Assembly: GCF_000003815.2 (NCBI RefSeq)
Contig: NC_049990.1
Location: 6,948,246 to 6,994,499, forward strand
Origin: Branchiostoma floridae
Lineage: Eukaryota > Chordata > Leptocardii > Amphioxiformes > Branchiostomatidae
Length of the DNA stretch: 46,254 nucleotides
Direction of reading: 5' to 3'
The translations under genes and the position numbers were made by a program. Numbering within the stretch: position 1 is the stretch's first letter; the number at the start of each line of letters is the position of its first letter. The notes beneath the pieces are model-generated. The model made no database searches, was not told where the DNA came from, and saw nothing but the letters and a program-made list of their open reading frames with translations. This document shows, in pieces, positions 10,501 through 20,767 of the stretch.

Positions 10501-13233
10501 ATTGGCTCTCTGTCCACTAAGTTTCTTTTACATAACTTTAACACCTGTGGTATTTCAAGCCCTGAAAATGTATGATCTATCTCTCCTTACCTGTTTTGTG
10601 TCAGGTTTGTACTTGTAGTGGTGGAAGAAGTGTCCCAGAACCCCCTGGGACACCAGCACTGACCCGTCCCCCGGGTACACCTCCACACACCTCACACTGC
10701 CCCACAGGATCCTGGGAAATTAAAACAGACAATTATAAGATAAAGTTGCAAGTAAATCTGTGACAGATGCTTAGGGGTAATGCCCATCTCCATTTCTGTA
10801 GCCCTTGGGCCACGCATTTGTGCAAGGAGGCTAGTTCACTGACAGATGATGTGTGTTTAAGTTCTATACTCTTCCTTGAGTGCTAAGCAGAGAAAGCAGC
10901 ATGTACATTTTTGGTATGACTCAGCCGGGGATCAAACTCATGACCTACCAAATGCAAGGCAAACACTCTACCCACTCGGCCATTGTAGTGGTGACATTGA
11001 TAGGTGACATTTTGAATAATCTATAAAATGGATTTTAACTGGATTGTTCCTTTGATCAATAGGCATTACATAATTATCAGGGTTTAACAAGTTTTCTGAC
11101 ATACCTGTACAGTACTCTTTGCAGAGCGCACGCCTTCACCCCCTGCTGTTGACATAGTATGGTCCCCTCCTCCATCCCTCCCCCTGGCACAAGTGGTTTG
11201 GCCCACTGGTGCAGGTGGGACGACTTGCAGGACAGCGGTAGAGCCGACGGCAGTTTTCCTGTCACACCTTCTTCTTCTCTTCCCTCCTTCTGTCCATCAA
11301 CAATCGTCTCTGAGATAGTATTCATGTGGATGTCTTTCCTTCCTTCATTTTCTGACATCTGTTGAGCATTCTGGGCCAGTTTTAGTGGATGAAGCCAGTA
11401 TTCGGGGCAGAAGTCAACTGAATGATGCTGTACCACCCATGTACAACTAGAACTGCTTTCCACAATGTTGTCTTCAACGAGTGTTTTCTGCGTGACCTTT
11501 TGCATCGGAAGTCGATTTTTAAGACAAGAGTTTGACACATCTTGGCGATTGTTTGACCTTGAACTTCTTATTGTGTTGGCCTCACTTTGAAGGTTGTTAA
11601 TGATTCTGCAGAGGAAGGTGACAGTGAACTCCTTTCCGTGCGGAGCGAGGCACAGCGTGGCCAGGTTGTCCAGAGAAGTGACTGTAACAGAGCCGGTGTC
11701 CTGGGTTGTTGTGTTGTTGTTGTTGTTGTTTACCGTGGAAGGCCACTTGGTCTGTGTCAGGTCACAGCAGGAATTCTACAGTAAAGACAAAGAAAATGGT
11801 TTCAATTTTATGAATGCATGCAAGACACATTCCTATAACCTTTGGGCAATACAATGATTCTATTTTACCATTGCATGAACTAAAATATCTCAGTTCCAAA
11901 TCCAATAGGTTGAAATTATAATGCATTGAAAAGCATTTTTAACATCTTACCCCACAGATTGTAACAAGTAGGGAGAATGGACCTTTTCTATTAGCCTGAG
12001 TATCAGCCTTGTTAGTTTACTGGGGCTCCCATACTCCGGGAGTCACCCCTCTCACAGGCTAATTTTCTATTGGTTTATATCACAGATATAGGATTTGGGG
12101 AGTTTCATGAGATAGGTTGCACTTGCTTACAGTGAAGGGACCATTACAAGATGCACAAAGTGAAGAAAGCACTTTAGACTACAGACTAGAAGCCAACACA
12201 TTTGAAGCCAGCAGCTTTTCAAATACAATATTTACAGGTTGACTTATATCATGTCCATGAGGCTTCTTGTAAATTAACAGTAGTATCTTTTCTTTTGTTG
12301 TGAGATCTCAACAAACTAACTAAGGACAAATAAAAGCAGCGGTTCTCACCAGGACTCTCTCCGGCTGCACCAGCTCCTGACAGAGGTACGGGCGCTCACT
12401 GAACCGGTTCCTGAACTCCAGCGCCTGCAGGACTCGGGACCGGAACTCACTGGTCACAAACCTGGTCCTCTGTTGGACCCGACGAATACCTAGGGTCAAG
12501 GACAAAAACTCATTTATATAATCTCTAGTAGCATACACACTCCTAGGTTTGCTTCACTCCTTTGGCAGCTTTTGATACTATCTTATGCTATCATAGGATC
12601 TGCTTGGAGATTAGGTTTTATACTGCTGGTGGGAAAGAAGGGAAGTCAAAGGAACATAGTTGGCATCATCACTTCAGTTCCTGTAAAAATGGAGGTGTAG
12701 CATGACATCACAAGGAAACAGAGGGGCCCATTTCTTCAACATTAGAAGTGATTCCATGGTGGAAATTGGTCTTCCAGAGACAGTGGTGGTGTCACCCAGT
12801 CCCAGTGTATGACTGCTTCAAAGGAGAGATTGTATAAACTACTCTACTCTACTCATGATGCTTTTTACTTGACTAGCAGTAGTGCAACATGGCTTTCCTA
12901 CAGCCGGTGTTTTCTCTTCACAATCAAAGTGTTTTACATGTACAGGTTTGCAGTTGATACAATGTTGTTGTACAGTAGTAAAATTACAGATAGTGTTAGA
13001 ATTTCACAGTAAGTGGGCACCTTAAAAACTGTGATATATATAATAAAACCAGGCAAAACTTGGACAATTCCCAGTGAGTCCTTACCCTGCAGTGCATGTT
13101 GAGCAGGGTTGGGCGGTGTCTCACAGACGAACACAGACCCACACGGGGACAGCTGCAGTCTGGAGCCGTCTGAGAAATGAGCCTGGACCTGGTCGTTACA
13201 CAGCAACAACAGGTGGGTGGGGATGGACGCCAT
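7389..13233 (-). CDS. C5orf34 homologue, incomplete at the C terminus
   Basis: Eight exons (13233-13086, 12489-12350, 11775-11105, 10711-10591, 10158-10067, 9768-9702, 8348-8145, 7519-7389) join in phase into at least 524 codons; vertebrate C5orf34 is about 640 residues. Similarity to vertebrate C5orf34 from memory runs along the length: DGSRLQLSPCGS near residue 25, the QRTRFVTSEFRSRVLQALEF block in exon 2, FTVTFLCRI in exon 3, HLHQWAK near the end of exon 3, YPGDGSV in exon 4, SSLPPDLPG in exon 5, CW at the end of exon 6, and GRFQAYSDGRVHVVFED in exon 7. Pfam has treated these regions as domains of unknown function (DUF4524 and DUF4520, as I recall). No enzymatic motif is visible and molecular function is not established. 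The start ATG at 13233-13231 has A at -3 and G at +4. The last exon or exons, expected below 7389, were not identified. Confidence 0.88.
7850..8230 (-). repeat. Tandem duplication of the 3' half of C5orf34-like exon 7
   Basis: Bases about 8060-8230 (last part of exon 7, its donor and flanking intron) recur at about 7860-8030 with an offset of roughly 200 bp. Both copies read DTVFDFSGRVQRCKQHSPEK in one frame. The downstream copy lacks an acceptor and the first half of the exon, so it should be silent unless used as an alternative 3' part. Divergence between copies is modest. Confidence 0.85.
8145..8348 (-). CDS. C5orf34-like, coding exon 7
   Basis: The acceptor is AACCCACAG. The preferred donor is AAAGG|GTAAAA at 8145/8144, giving 68 whole codons. 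An in-phase alternative (GAGAAG|GTGGAA) would end at 8154. It codes GLGRFQAYSDGRVHVVFED and the following hydrophobic strand. The 3' part of this exon, its donor and some intron are repeated in tandem just downstream (7850-8040). Confidence 0.85.
8436..9651. mobile_element. Intronic element built of short hairpin palindromes
   Basis: The element lies in the intron between C5orf34-like exons 6 and 7. Its ends carry an inverted pair, CTACGAAAGCTTCACC (8453-8468) and GGTGAAGCTTTCGTAG (9621-9636), flanked by the 11-bp direct repeat GCTCCAGTTGG (8436-8446 and 9641-9651). Between them are about 17 copies of a 20-30 bp palindrome, CAGCACTGG-loop-CCAGTGCTG or the variant CGAGTGCTG: three at 8478-8562 and the rest at 9116-9620. 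They surround a hairpin-free core of about 550 bp. No transposase frame is present. The layout resembles foldback-type non-autonomous DNA transposons. Confidence 0.75.
9702..9768 (-). CDS. C5orf34-like, coding exon 6
   Basis: 67 bases, one completing Arg plus 22 codons. The acceptor is CTTTCCAG and the donor GGAAG|GTGAGA. It codes RLLEHSNNLVTSG...KSCWK, matching the RILQH...ICCWK segment. It lies only about 50 bp from the palindrome-array element in the following intron. Confidence 0.85.
10067..10158 (-). CDS. C5orf34-like, coding exon 5
   Basis: 92 bases, phase 0 to phase 2. The acceptor is CCTCCCCCCAG and the donor GCAAG|GTACAT. It codes FQQHVLCVSSLPPDLPG, corresponding to the NNLPPDRPG motif of the vertebrate protein. 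Confidence 0.85.
10225..10340. repeat. AT-rich AAATTTAAACTT low-complexity tract
   Basis: Repeated, partly palindromic AAATTTAAA and TTTAAACTT words run for about 110 bp in an intron of the C5orf34-like gene. They probably arose by slippage. Confidence 0.7.
10591..10711 (-). CDS. C5orf34-like, coding exon 4
   Basis: 121 bases, one completing Arg plus 40 codons. The acceptor is ATTTCCCAG and the donor AAACAG|GTAAGG. It codes VEVYPGDGSVLVSQG followed by an aromatic and His-rich FFHHYKYK segment, matching the YSGDGSVF region of vertebrate homologues. Confidence 0.9.
10800..10990 (-). mobile_element. tRNA-headed SINE
   Basis: On the minus strand the head reads ATGGCCGAGTGGGTAGAGTG (A-box-like), then GGTCATGAGTTTGATCCCC (B-box-like), then a non-tRNA tail. 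It lies in the intron between C5orf34-like coding exons 3 and 4. Confidence 0.65.
11105..11775 (-). CDS. C5orf34-like, coding exon 3 (large)
   Basis: 671 bases. The acceptor is TTACTGTAG and the donor GTACAG|GTATGT. It starts NSCCDLTQTKWPS, includes six consecutive AAC-coded asparagines followed by threonines (a triplet-repeat tract at about 11712-11731), then VTSLDNLATLCLAP and FTVTFLCRI, a poorly conserved hydrophilic middle, and the CKSSHLHQWAK block near the end. The variable middle matches the loosely conserved linker of vertebrate C5orf34. Confidence 0.9.
12350..12489 (-). CDS. C5orf34-like, coding exon 2
   Basis: 140 bases, two completing a Gly codon plus 46 codons. The acceptor is ACCCTAG and the donor CCTG|GTGAGA. 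It codes the QQRTRFVTSEFRSRVLQALE block, one of the best conserved parts of the family. Confidence 0.9.
12569..12616. repeat. Single end of a short TIR element family
   Basis: TTGATACTATCTTATGC followed by ATCTGCTTGGAGATTAGG matches the right end of the elements at 18619-18751 and 35189-35310. Only one end is present. Confidence 0.5.
13086..13233 (-). CDS. C5orf34-like, first coding exon
   Basis: It codes 49 residues plus one base, containing the conserved DGSRLQLSPCGSVFVCE block. The donor is CAGG|GTAAGG. An acceptor-like CTGTTGCAG lies just upstream of the ATG (about 13243-13251), consistent with a separate non-coding first exon. Confidence 0.88.
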
Positions 13234-13289
13234 CTTACACCTGCAACAGTCGGGAACACATTTATTGGCTTAGTGTATATTGTTGTATA

Positions 13290-13412
13290 CTAAAGGTGCA
13301 CTCTCACAGCACTTGCATCAAGCTTGTGTCACTGCGGGTTTGAAAGATACTCAACGTGATTCAGAGATATATTTCCTTACTTTTTGTGTATTTTGTCGTT
13401 TTCTAAGTCATA
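13290..13412. repeat. Half copy of the TIR element at 27474-27729
   Basis: The order GGTGCACTCTCACAGCACTTG, GATACTCAACG, CGGAGATA-like, TTTTCTAAGTCA parallels the left half of the element at 27474-27729. The right terminal repeat is missing. Confidence 0.5.
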
Positions 13413-14033
13413 CTTTAACAGTGACTAGCGTGAAATGAGACCGTAGCTTTGGGTAGGGACCTTTTCTCTGATGGGATATCTTTTTTTTTTATGTAGCCAG
13501 AAGTCCATGATGTTTGAGGAGAACCACACCTCGGCTCCCTCCCTGTGAAGATTATAATATAATATCGCCTTGAGCAGGTTTAGTTGAAGAATAGCCTGGA
13601 TATGTGACTACGGAGTACGGCCCGAAATAAATAAATAATATCTATGTACGTTTATCAGAATAACTTCCTTGGGGGCAAGTTGACCCAACAGCCGAGCAGT
13701 TGGTGAGGAGTTGGGCTGTATTTGCTCTGTAAAACAGTCTGGCATCGCGATCGACCATCCAGTCTAGAGAAAGAACCCATCCATAGTTAATATTGGAAAG
13801 ACCAAGGACCAATCTCGATGTGAGTAAATTTAAGTTCTCAGTCTGGCCTAACACAGATTGCATTATGAAAACAAACACAGCAAACTTTATGCTCTTTCTT
13901 GCGAATCGAATTTTGTAAACATAAAAGTGTTCATAACTTTCTTGGTGCCCCCCTCCCACGTTCTCTGCCACTATCGCGATATATCGGTTACTCTAGCTCT
14001 TAGCCTAACCAAGCACGAATCATAGAATCTTAC

Positions 14034-14100
14034 CTCGATATGCGGCTCGTAGGAGTGCACTCTTTGGAACTGACAACCATAAAAACGGCAAATGTTTGCT
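14034..14100 (-). other. Probable 5' non-coding exon of the C5orf34-like gene
   Basis: A consensus-like donor (ATCGAG|GTAAGA) lies at 14034/14033 on the minus strand, about 790 bp upstream of the acceptor before the ATG exon. The 5' boundary is not visible. Confidence 0.45.
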
Positions 14101-14260
14101 AAATAACGTCAAATGACCCCGTTCATTCAGCTTCTTTCACCCACATCTTCGCGCTTGTTGTTCAAAACTGGCCACGTCATTTTGTAACGACATTTCTTAT
14201 TGGACACAAAATCAACACCACTTGTAACAAAGGTTTTCATTGGATAGAGGAAAATAAGCA
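14101..14260 (-). promoter_or_regulatory. Probable promoter of the C5orf34-like gene
   Basis: On the minus strand there are two CCAAT boxes (complements of ATTGG at 14199-14203 and 14239-14243) and a CRE half-site-like ATGACGTGG (complement at about 14172-14180), upstream of the non-coding exon. No TATA box is evident, as expected for a housekeeping-type promoter. Confidence 0.4.
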
Positions 14261-16260
14261 GCTGACGTGTCAGGAGAGACGCCTGGCGGGCAATTGTAAT
14301 TACTGCAGTATGGAACCGGCACATGGGACATGACTGGAATAATATACATAGCTGGGAATTATAATCTAGGTAGTGTCTAAAACTTAAATGTCTTAATGTT
14401 ACCATGGGTCAATTCCAGATTTAGACTTAGAAAGTCAAGTTCAACGGAATCATTTCAAACGGCTGTGTTGTGGACAAGGGCAACGTGGGTGCGGTACTAT
14501 CACAGACTGCTAGAGGACGCTTTTGATCCATGCGTACAGTGCGACGATATCTTTCTACTTTATACCATAGTCGTGCTGATGTTAATGATGACTTTACTAT
14601 GCTCAGTGTTGACCCATGGAGGCCATAAATGTTACTCGTCTCAGAATGCAATCCACAGTTATTAATGTGTCGAATTTGATTTAATCTAAGTGTCGAATTC
14701 ACCAAAAAGTACGTAGTTATTCAAGGAACTGGATATGGTTTTGGAAACGTTCAATCCAGTTGCTTGAGTACTAGTAACTACTTTTTGGCATATCTTATTA
14801 CCTGGATGTCTAACGTACATCGACGTAAGTGTCGAATTGATATGATTCCTGATATAAACAGTCACTGGCAGGAAAGTCGAGGCATTATATTGGAAACGAT
14901 ATCAACAGAACTCTTTATAATAACTTCTTCACCATAATGTGACAATAGAAAAGCTTTGGTTTAAATGGTTGTCTCTGATCAACATATCTATTCCTGATTA
15001 TGATAGTAGATTCTCCATTTGAATTCACTATTCTGTATAAATTCGCCATTGATTTAATGCCCAACAAGTGCCAACAGAAGCACAACTGTTTAATGAACGC
15101 ATGCATGACCGCCGAATGATATATGATCTGAAATATACTTAGACTAGTATTTTGTAAATATTACATAGATTATTTCAGTCTATCGATTTATTACATCTCA
15201 AGACAACTTGGTTGTCCTTTTATCTTACAAAAAATTATTTCCTGAAGACATGTTACATTCAGTCAGATGGAGACACAAGTGAAAGACGTTCAGTGGAACA
15301 AATAACATCCGATATGTCAAACAAGTGTCCGTGGCCCCCTTTCCACTAGACGGCGATCGCGCTGCACTCTCACTGCGACCTCAATAGGATATGTGTAACC
15401 TTCGCTTTCACACTGGGTATATTATACCAAACATAAAAGTGTGACTGAGAAGACAACAAAACACACAAGGTGTAAAAAGGTTGGTTTCTTGTCCATAGAA
15501 TTCGTTGAGCGATCTGTCAAATTCTAGGTCGCAGAGAGAGCACGGGGAGAGCGCCGTCCTGGTGGAAAGGGGGTATAAATCAAAGTCTTAGTCACCCTTA
15601 CAGGGTGCAAACAATAACACAATTAATCGAAGTGACATCGTACAGAGCTTTTAGCCTTCACTCTCCAAACCTCATAGGAAAAAATGGAGTTCTTCATATC
15701 ATTTTGACAGGCAGGTCTCTCTTCTAATTAATTTGGTGTTTGGACCTTTCATGTTTCTTCCTGGTAATTTGTTTGTCTTCTTCATTACTTTACAATTACA
15801 AAACATTACAATAGTTACAGTACCACTCTTAATACAGTCATGGCTTAAATCGAGCATTTCTTAACCTTGGTTAAATGAAAATCAAGAATCGAACTGAAGT
15901 CAGAAAACACAATACGTAACTACGTACATAACTCGTCTCAATAGACCAATCCTAACTGTCTATCACAATTAGCAGTTCAACCAATGAAAACATGGTAATT
16001 AGCAGTTCGACCAATGGCTGCATGTCTATCAAATAACTGCACACTCTTAACGGTCAAACCGCGATTGCCATGCTATCATTGGCTGAACTGCTAGTTGGAC
16101 ATGTAGGCTTGGACACCGACCTCGATTGCAATTACATTCATACCACAATTACTCATCTCATTATTGCACTTCCTTCATGTCATGCTTGGATTTCAAGGCA
16201 CAATTGGATATTTTATGCTGTACTCTTTGCCAAACGTTTCAAACTATAAGACCACAATCT
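14261..16260. other. Region between the two minus-strand genes
   Basis: This holds the 3' UTR of the decarboxylase (from 16260 downwards), with a possible minus-strand poly(A) signal AATAAA at 15192-15187, and then spacer up to the C5orf34-like promoter. A TIR element occupies 15335-15574. The repeated phrase ATTAGCAGTT(C/G)(A/G)ACCAATG occurs twice at about 15968-16016. No further gene is seen. Confidence 0.4.
15335..15574. mobile_element. Short TIR element (about 240 bp)
   Basis: The left end CCCCCTTTCCACTAGACGGCG and right end CGCCGTCCTGGTGGAAAGGGGG are inverted copies with few mismatches, extending inward through GCGACCT/AGGTCGC. No coding frame is present, so this is a MITE-type element. 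It lies in the presumed 3' UTR of the decarboxylase gene or just beyond. Confidence 0.7.
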
Positions 16261-16434
16261 CTACAGGTCCGCCCCAAGACGTTCGATTTCCTCCACGAAG
16301 AAGTCGAGGTCCTGACGTGTCGTCTCGGTATTGGCCAGAACTAGGCGGAAGAAGTTAGGCACGCCATCTAGCGGCTGGTACTGGACCATCATATTGCCAT
16401 TTTTGGTCATACGGTCCTTGATGACTGGTGCCAC
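16261..16434 (-). CDS. Decarboxylase exon: C-terminal, with stop
   Basis: 57 codons plus TAG. The acceptor is GCTTTCAG. It codes [31 protein letters not shown] and [10 protein letters not shown], the small C-terminal domain of the fold. Confidence 0.95.
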   Translation of the reverse strand: MAPVIKDRMTKNGNMMVQYQPLDGVPNFFRLVLANTETTRQDLDFFVEEIERLGADL

Positions 16435-19400
16435 CTGAAAGCCAGGAAATCATACAAACGTTACGTCGTAATTTCTTTAAGTTTGAAATGCAACTAGGCA
16501 TCGGTAGGTGTACTATTTTTTTCTGTGTCTGCTAGTCCAATACTCCCCAAACGTCATATATCATCTGATAGAAGGTTTATTCTTATTAATCATCATTTTG
16601 AGACATTGCCCACAACGTTTAAGTTAGTCTTACAGTCATCATTTTCATACATTGTCCATTACGTTTAAGTTAGTCTTAGACAGTCTCACAACTATATATA
16701 TATAGAGAGAGACAAAAGTACCGTCACTAATAGCTAGTATACTGTCATTTACTGTTTTCTTAAATTTCATGAAGTTTGGGTTTCGTAGTAATTCGTACGC
16801 ATTCGTGTAAGTTTTAACTTATGCCCTCCATGTGCCGTCCAACCAATATTCTTTTCTCTTCATCACATTGAAGGAACCGATATAACGTACTTACGATGCC
16901 ACCAAGTCCAAACATCCAGTGCAGTTCAAAGGGGAAACGACAGGTAGCGTAAGAATAGGTAGAAACGTAATCTGATGTATCAAAGGCAACAAAGTCAAGG
17001 GCAGTTACAAAACAAGACATGGACAGGGCCTGACCTGATCCAGTTTCTTAGTAAATTCTGGTCCCTCTGGCATCCCCTGCAGGCTAGGTGGTATGTACCA
17101 AAAACACACGTTCGTGCAGTTGGGCTGGAACATATGGGGGAAAGCAAAAGTTATGATATTTCTGCTCCAACACCCGTTTTCTTTTCATAAACAGGAACAG
17201 TCTGTGCTGGTATCCATCTTATTCTAGCTTGGTACAGTCTTCGTACAGTGAAGACAGGGAGTCGACACATTTAGCAAAGTTTATACGGAAAACAGCATCC
17301 GCATGACTATTAATGCACGCATGCAAGTGGTCCATTTTGATCTTGGAAATAGGTCGAAGAACACATATGTTGTTATGCCACTGTCACATCACACAAGATG
17401 CTGACACATGCAACAAGATTAAAGCGCGATGAAAACGAAAACTTGCACGCTGAAAAACAATCCGACGACGGTAACTGTTATATGCTTACCCCTGGAAGCA
17501 CCATCTTAAAGTCTTTCCTACTGATCAGCTTGTCATACAGGTACCTGGAAAAGTAGACAGAAATTAGTAAAACCTTAGACAATTACCTATGTATCATAAA
17601 CAGCAAGGATGCTTAGCTACAAATGTCTCATGAAAAACATGAACAAGCTCACTCCATTGAAGGTCTGATATGGTAAGATGAGAGACTACTTTTTAACTGC
17701 AATGTATTGTATAGCTACACAACGTACGCTTGTGATTTCTCTAAACTTTATCTTTTGGAGCATAGGAAATACTATCCAATCGTAGGTACATGAAGGAAAA
17801 CGGTAGCAACTTGTAACTCAATGCCCGAATAGCTCATCCGGAAAATTCCAGTTTATTTCATTTTGGGCAATATATACGTTTTTTTTTTCAGCAGTCGAGG
17901 GAGTCTGGAAGGGGAATGTAAAAGGTGTGCACTGACTGTGCCAGCTCAAAGACGTAGTCCACGTGTTGTTCGAAACCCCTGGTGCCGTGTGCCTTCCAGG
18001 AGAGCCAGAACTTCATCGGGTCCGTCTTCCTGCCGCACTGTATGCTCTTGTCACCGACGTCATAGCTGGCGTCGTAGGAAATCTTGTCCTTCTGGAACAA
18101 ATAGGTGGCGCCGGACGCGTGGGCTGCTTTCAGGAGGCCCTGGGCGGCATCAGACACAGTTGGTGTTAGATGTAAATTACAATAATAGTTGTAAAAAGGG
18201 GAAAACACAGAGATTTGACGCGTGAGGCTAAGACCTGTCTGAAGCTCCTCCAGGCTTGATTTTAACTGCGAGTTTTTAAATAATCTTGGGACCCGGCAGA
18301 GCCCCAAATTAGCTCGGTAGCCGGATTCCACGGAACCACATAGGGGTAGGGGTCACGTCCGAAAGTGCAAAAAACGATCCGTTAAAGCTACCATAGGGAC
18401 CTCTCTCTGCAATTGTGACCGTAGCAATACACAAAGTCACCCTACCTGTTCCCTGGTGACGAAAACTGAGCACTGCAGCGGGAGGGACAGCATCTTGTGC
18501 GGGTTCCACAGCAGCGAGTCCGCCCGCTCCACCCCCGCCATCAGCCCTCGGTGTTTCCGCGAGGTCAGCACGGAGCCTCCCCAGGCAGCCTGAGGAAAAT
18601 GAATGTCAGTCTGAGTCTCTAGTCTTCAAGCAGACCCTACGGTGCCTAAAGAGATAGTATCAAAGCTGGCAAAGGAGTATAGCCGGCCAAAGGGAGTCAA
18701 ACAGCTTTGATACTATTTCTAAGGCACCGTAGGGTCTGCTTGGAGACTATGAGTCTCTCCTTGTAAACTGTCCCGTCTTTTCATGTTCTAATTCTGTTTT
18801 GATGTTCACTGTACAAAGATTTACGTCATACCTTTGTTAATGCTGCACCTTTAAACCAGAAATATGCACACCTAACAAATGAAGACTTGTTCAAATAACT
18901 AACGTCAACAGCTTGCTACGAGGTAATAGAAGAACTCTGTAAATTCGTCTACACATGTTTTAAGAACAGGGAAGGTGTAAAAATGTAGATATAAGTAGGA
19001 TAAGTAGGATATGTTTTATGAAGGATGGTTTGCCTAGTTGCATTCGGAAAATGAATTTTTCTACAGAATTGTATGAAATAGGGGAATCGGTCTTGTATAA
19101 CCTTATACAGTGTATTTGAAAAAGAAGAGCGAGATCACTTTGCTGGCGCCCCCTGGCGGTACTCACATCCACGTGCAGCCAGAGCCGGTGCTTCTGACAG
19201 ACGTCTGCGATGGCGCCCAGCGGGTCGTACCCTCCGGTAACCGTGGTGCCGCTGGTGGCGTTCACACAGAACGGCACGGAACCCTGCAACACAGATCAAC
19301 GTAAAGGTGGTATCTCAATACGTATGTGGTAACCCCACCTATGTCACTATTAACATTTATAACCAACAGACGACATAAAACGCCCAAAGAGAGCTCCTAG

Positions 19401-20733
19401 GAGGCCCAAACTTGTGTCATCTATCTACCAATTAAAATTATATCTGTATGTCCACCTTACGTGATACAAGAACTGGGCGTTTCACTACAGTACCATGCAA
19501 GAGCGACTAAAATTGAATCATTTACCAAAGTTCATAACAACCCATCAACAGATGCCTTGTGACGTCCATGAATTACAAAAGTAACCACCCTCCCGAAAAC
19601 GTAACGTTCAGAGCGAACGTGAAATGACGACGTTCGCTATTACCTGAGATTTGGCGTCTTCGATCGCTTTATCCAGTTCCTCCGGTAACATCTGCCCCCT
19701 GTTGGAACATGCATGAAAAGTAGCAACAAAATATCAATACAACAGCCGTAATTCATAACCTACAAACTTGATTGAAGGCATTCCACCGTCAGATTTATTG
19801 GTGCGCGAAAAATGACCTCTCAAGATAGGTTTTGACAGCCGACCGAGGGTTCTTCACTATCGACAAACCTGCCCTACTTTTTGACGACAAAAAAATCGTG
19901 CAACACACATCACATCGTTTTATTCATCCCTTCATCATTTGCTGCAGTGCATCTGAAGTATAAGATATCACAGCAGCCACTATCGTCTAAACACATGTCT
20001 GTCACTAGCTTTGAAGATACTCGTCTTCAAAAACCCAACGAACAAATCTCCTAGTCTGAATAAAGAGGTACTCAAAAGTGATTGATGATCTGTGACCGAG
20101 CTATCGAATTCCTGCCAACAACCTGTCGTCAGGCATGATGACGTCAGGCCAAAGAGCACTGACCTTTCGTCACACTTGACCTTGATGACGTTGTCAGTTC
20201 CGATCCCAAGAAACCCCGCGCCCTTCGTCATGGAGTAGTGGCTCTGAGGGGGAAGGGCAAAACGCCATATTAGGAAAGGTCGACTGTTCTTACAGCATCT
20301 AGTAACGTAACACACGGTTTACAAACCAAAATACCCCAGCTGGAGGTGAACCTTTTTCCGGGGGTAACAAGTCTTAAATCAACCCAAGTGCGAGATACAG
20401 GTTATAAGTAGATGCCATCCTTGTCCGTACGCACACGGTTTATCTAAGAGAACAGCAGCAGTGCAGAGAGTCTTACACGGCAATGGTCAGGCTGTATGGT
20501 CGATCGATAGCCTGATGTGCCGGTGAATTCAATGGTTCGCGCATGTCTGAATCTTAGATTTTTGGATTGGTGCCCGTTAAGTTACGTTAAGCCGGTCGTT
20601 CAGCGTGACTTCAGACGGTTTAAGCTGGTCCTTTTTGGGTGAAATTCAAATCAATAGCTTCTTTATAACTGTTCAGTGCTGAATGAGGTATCTGGTGTGC
20701 TCGTATGTGTGAGTGTGAGTGTGCACGTGGAGT

Positions 20734-20767
<34 letters not shown>

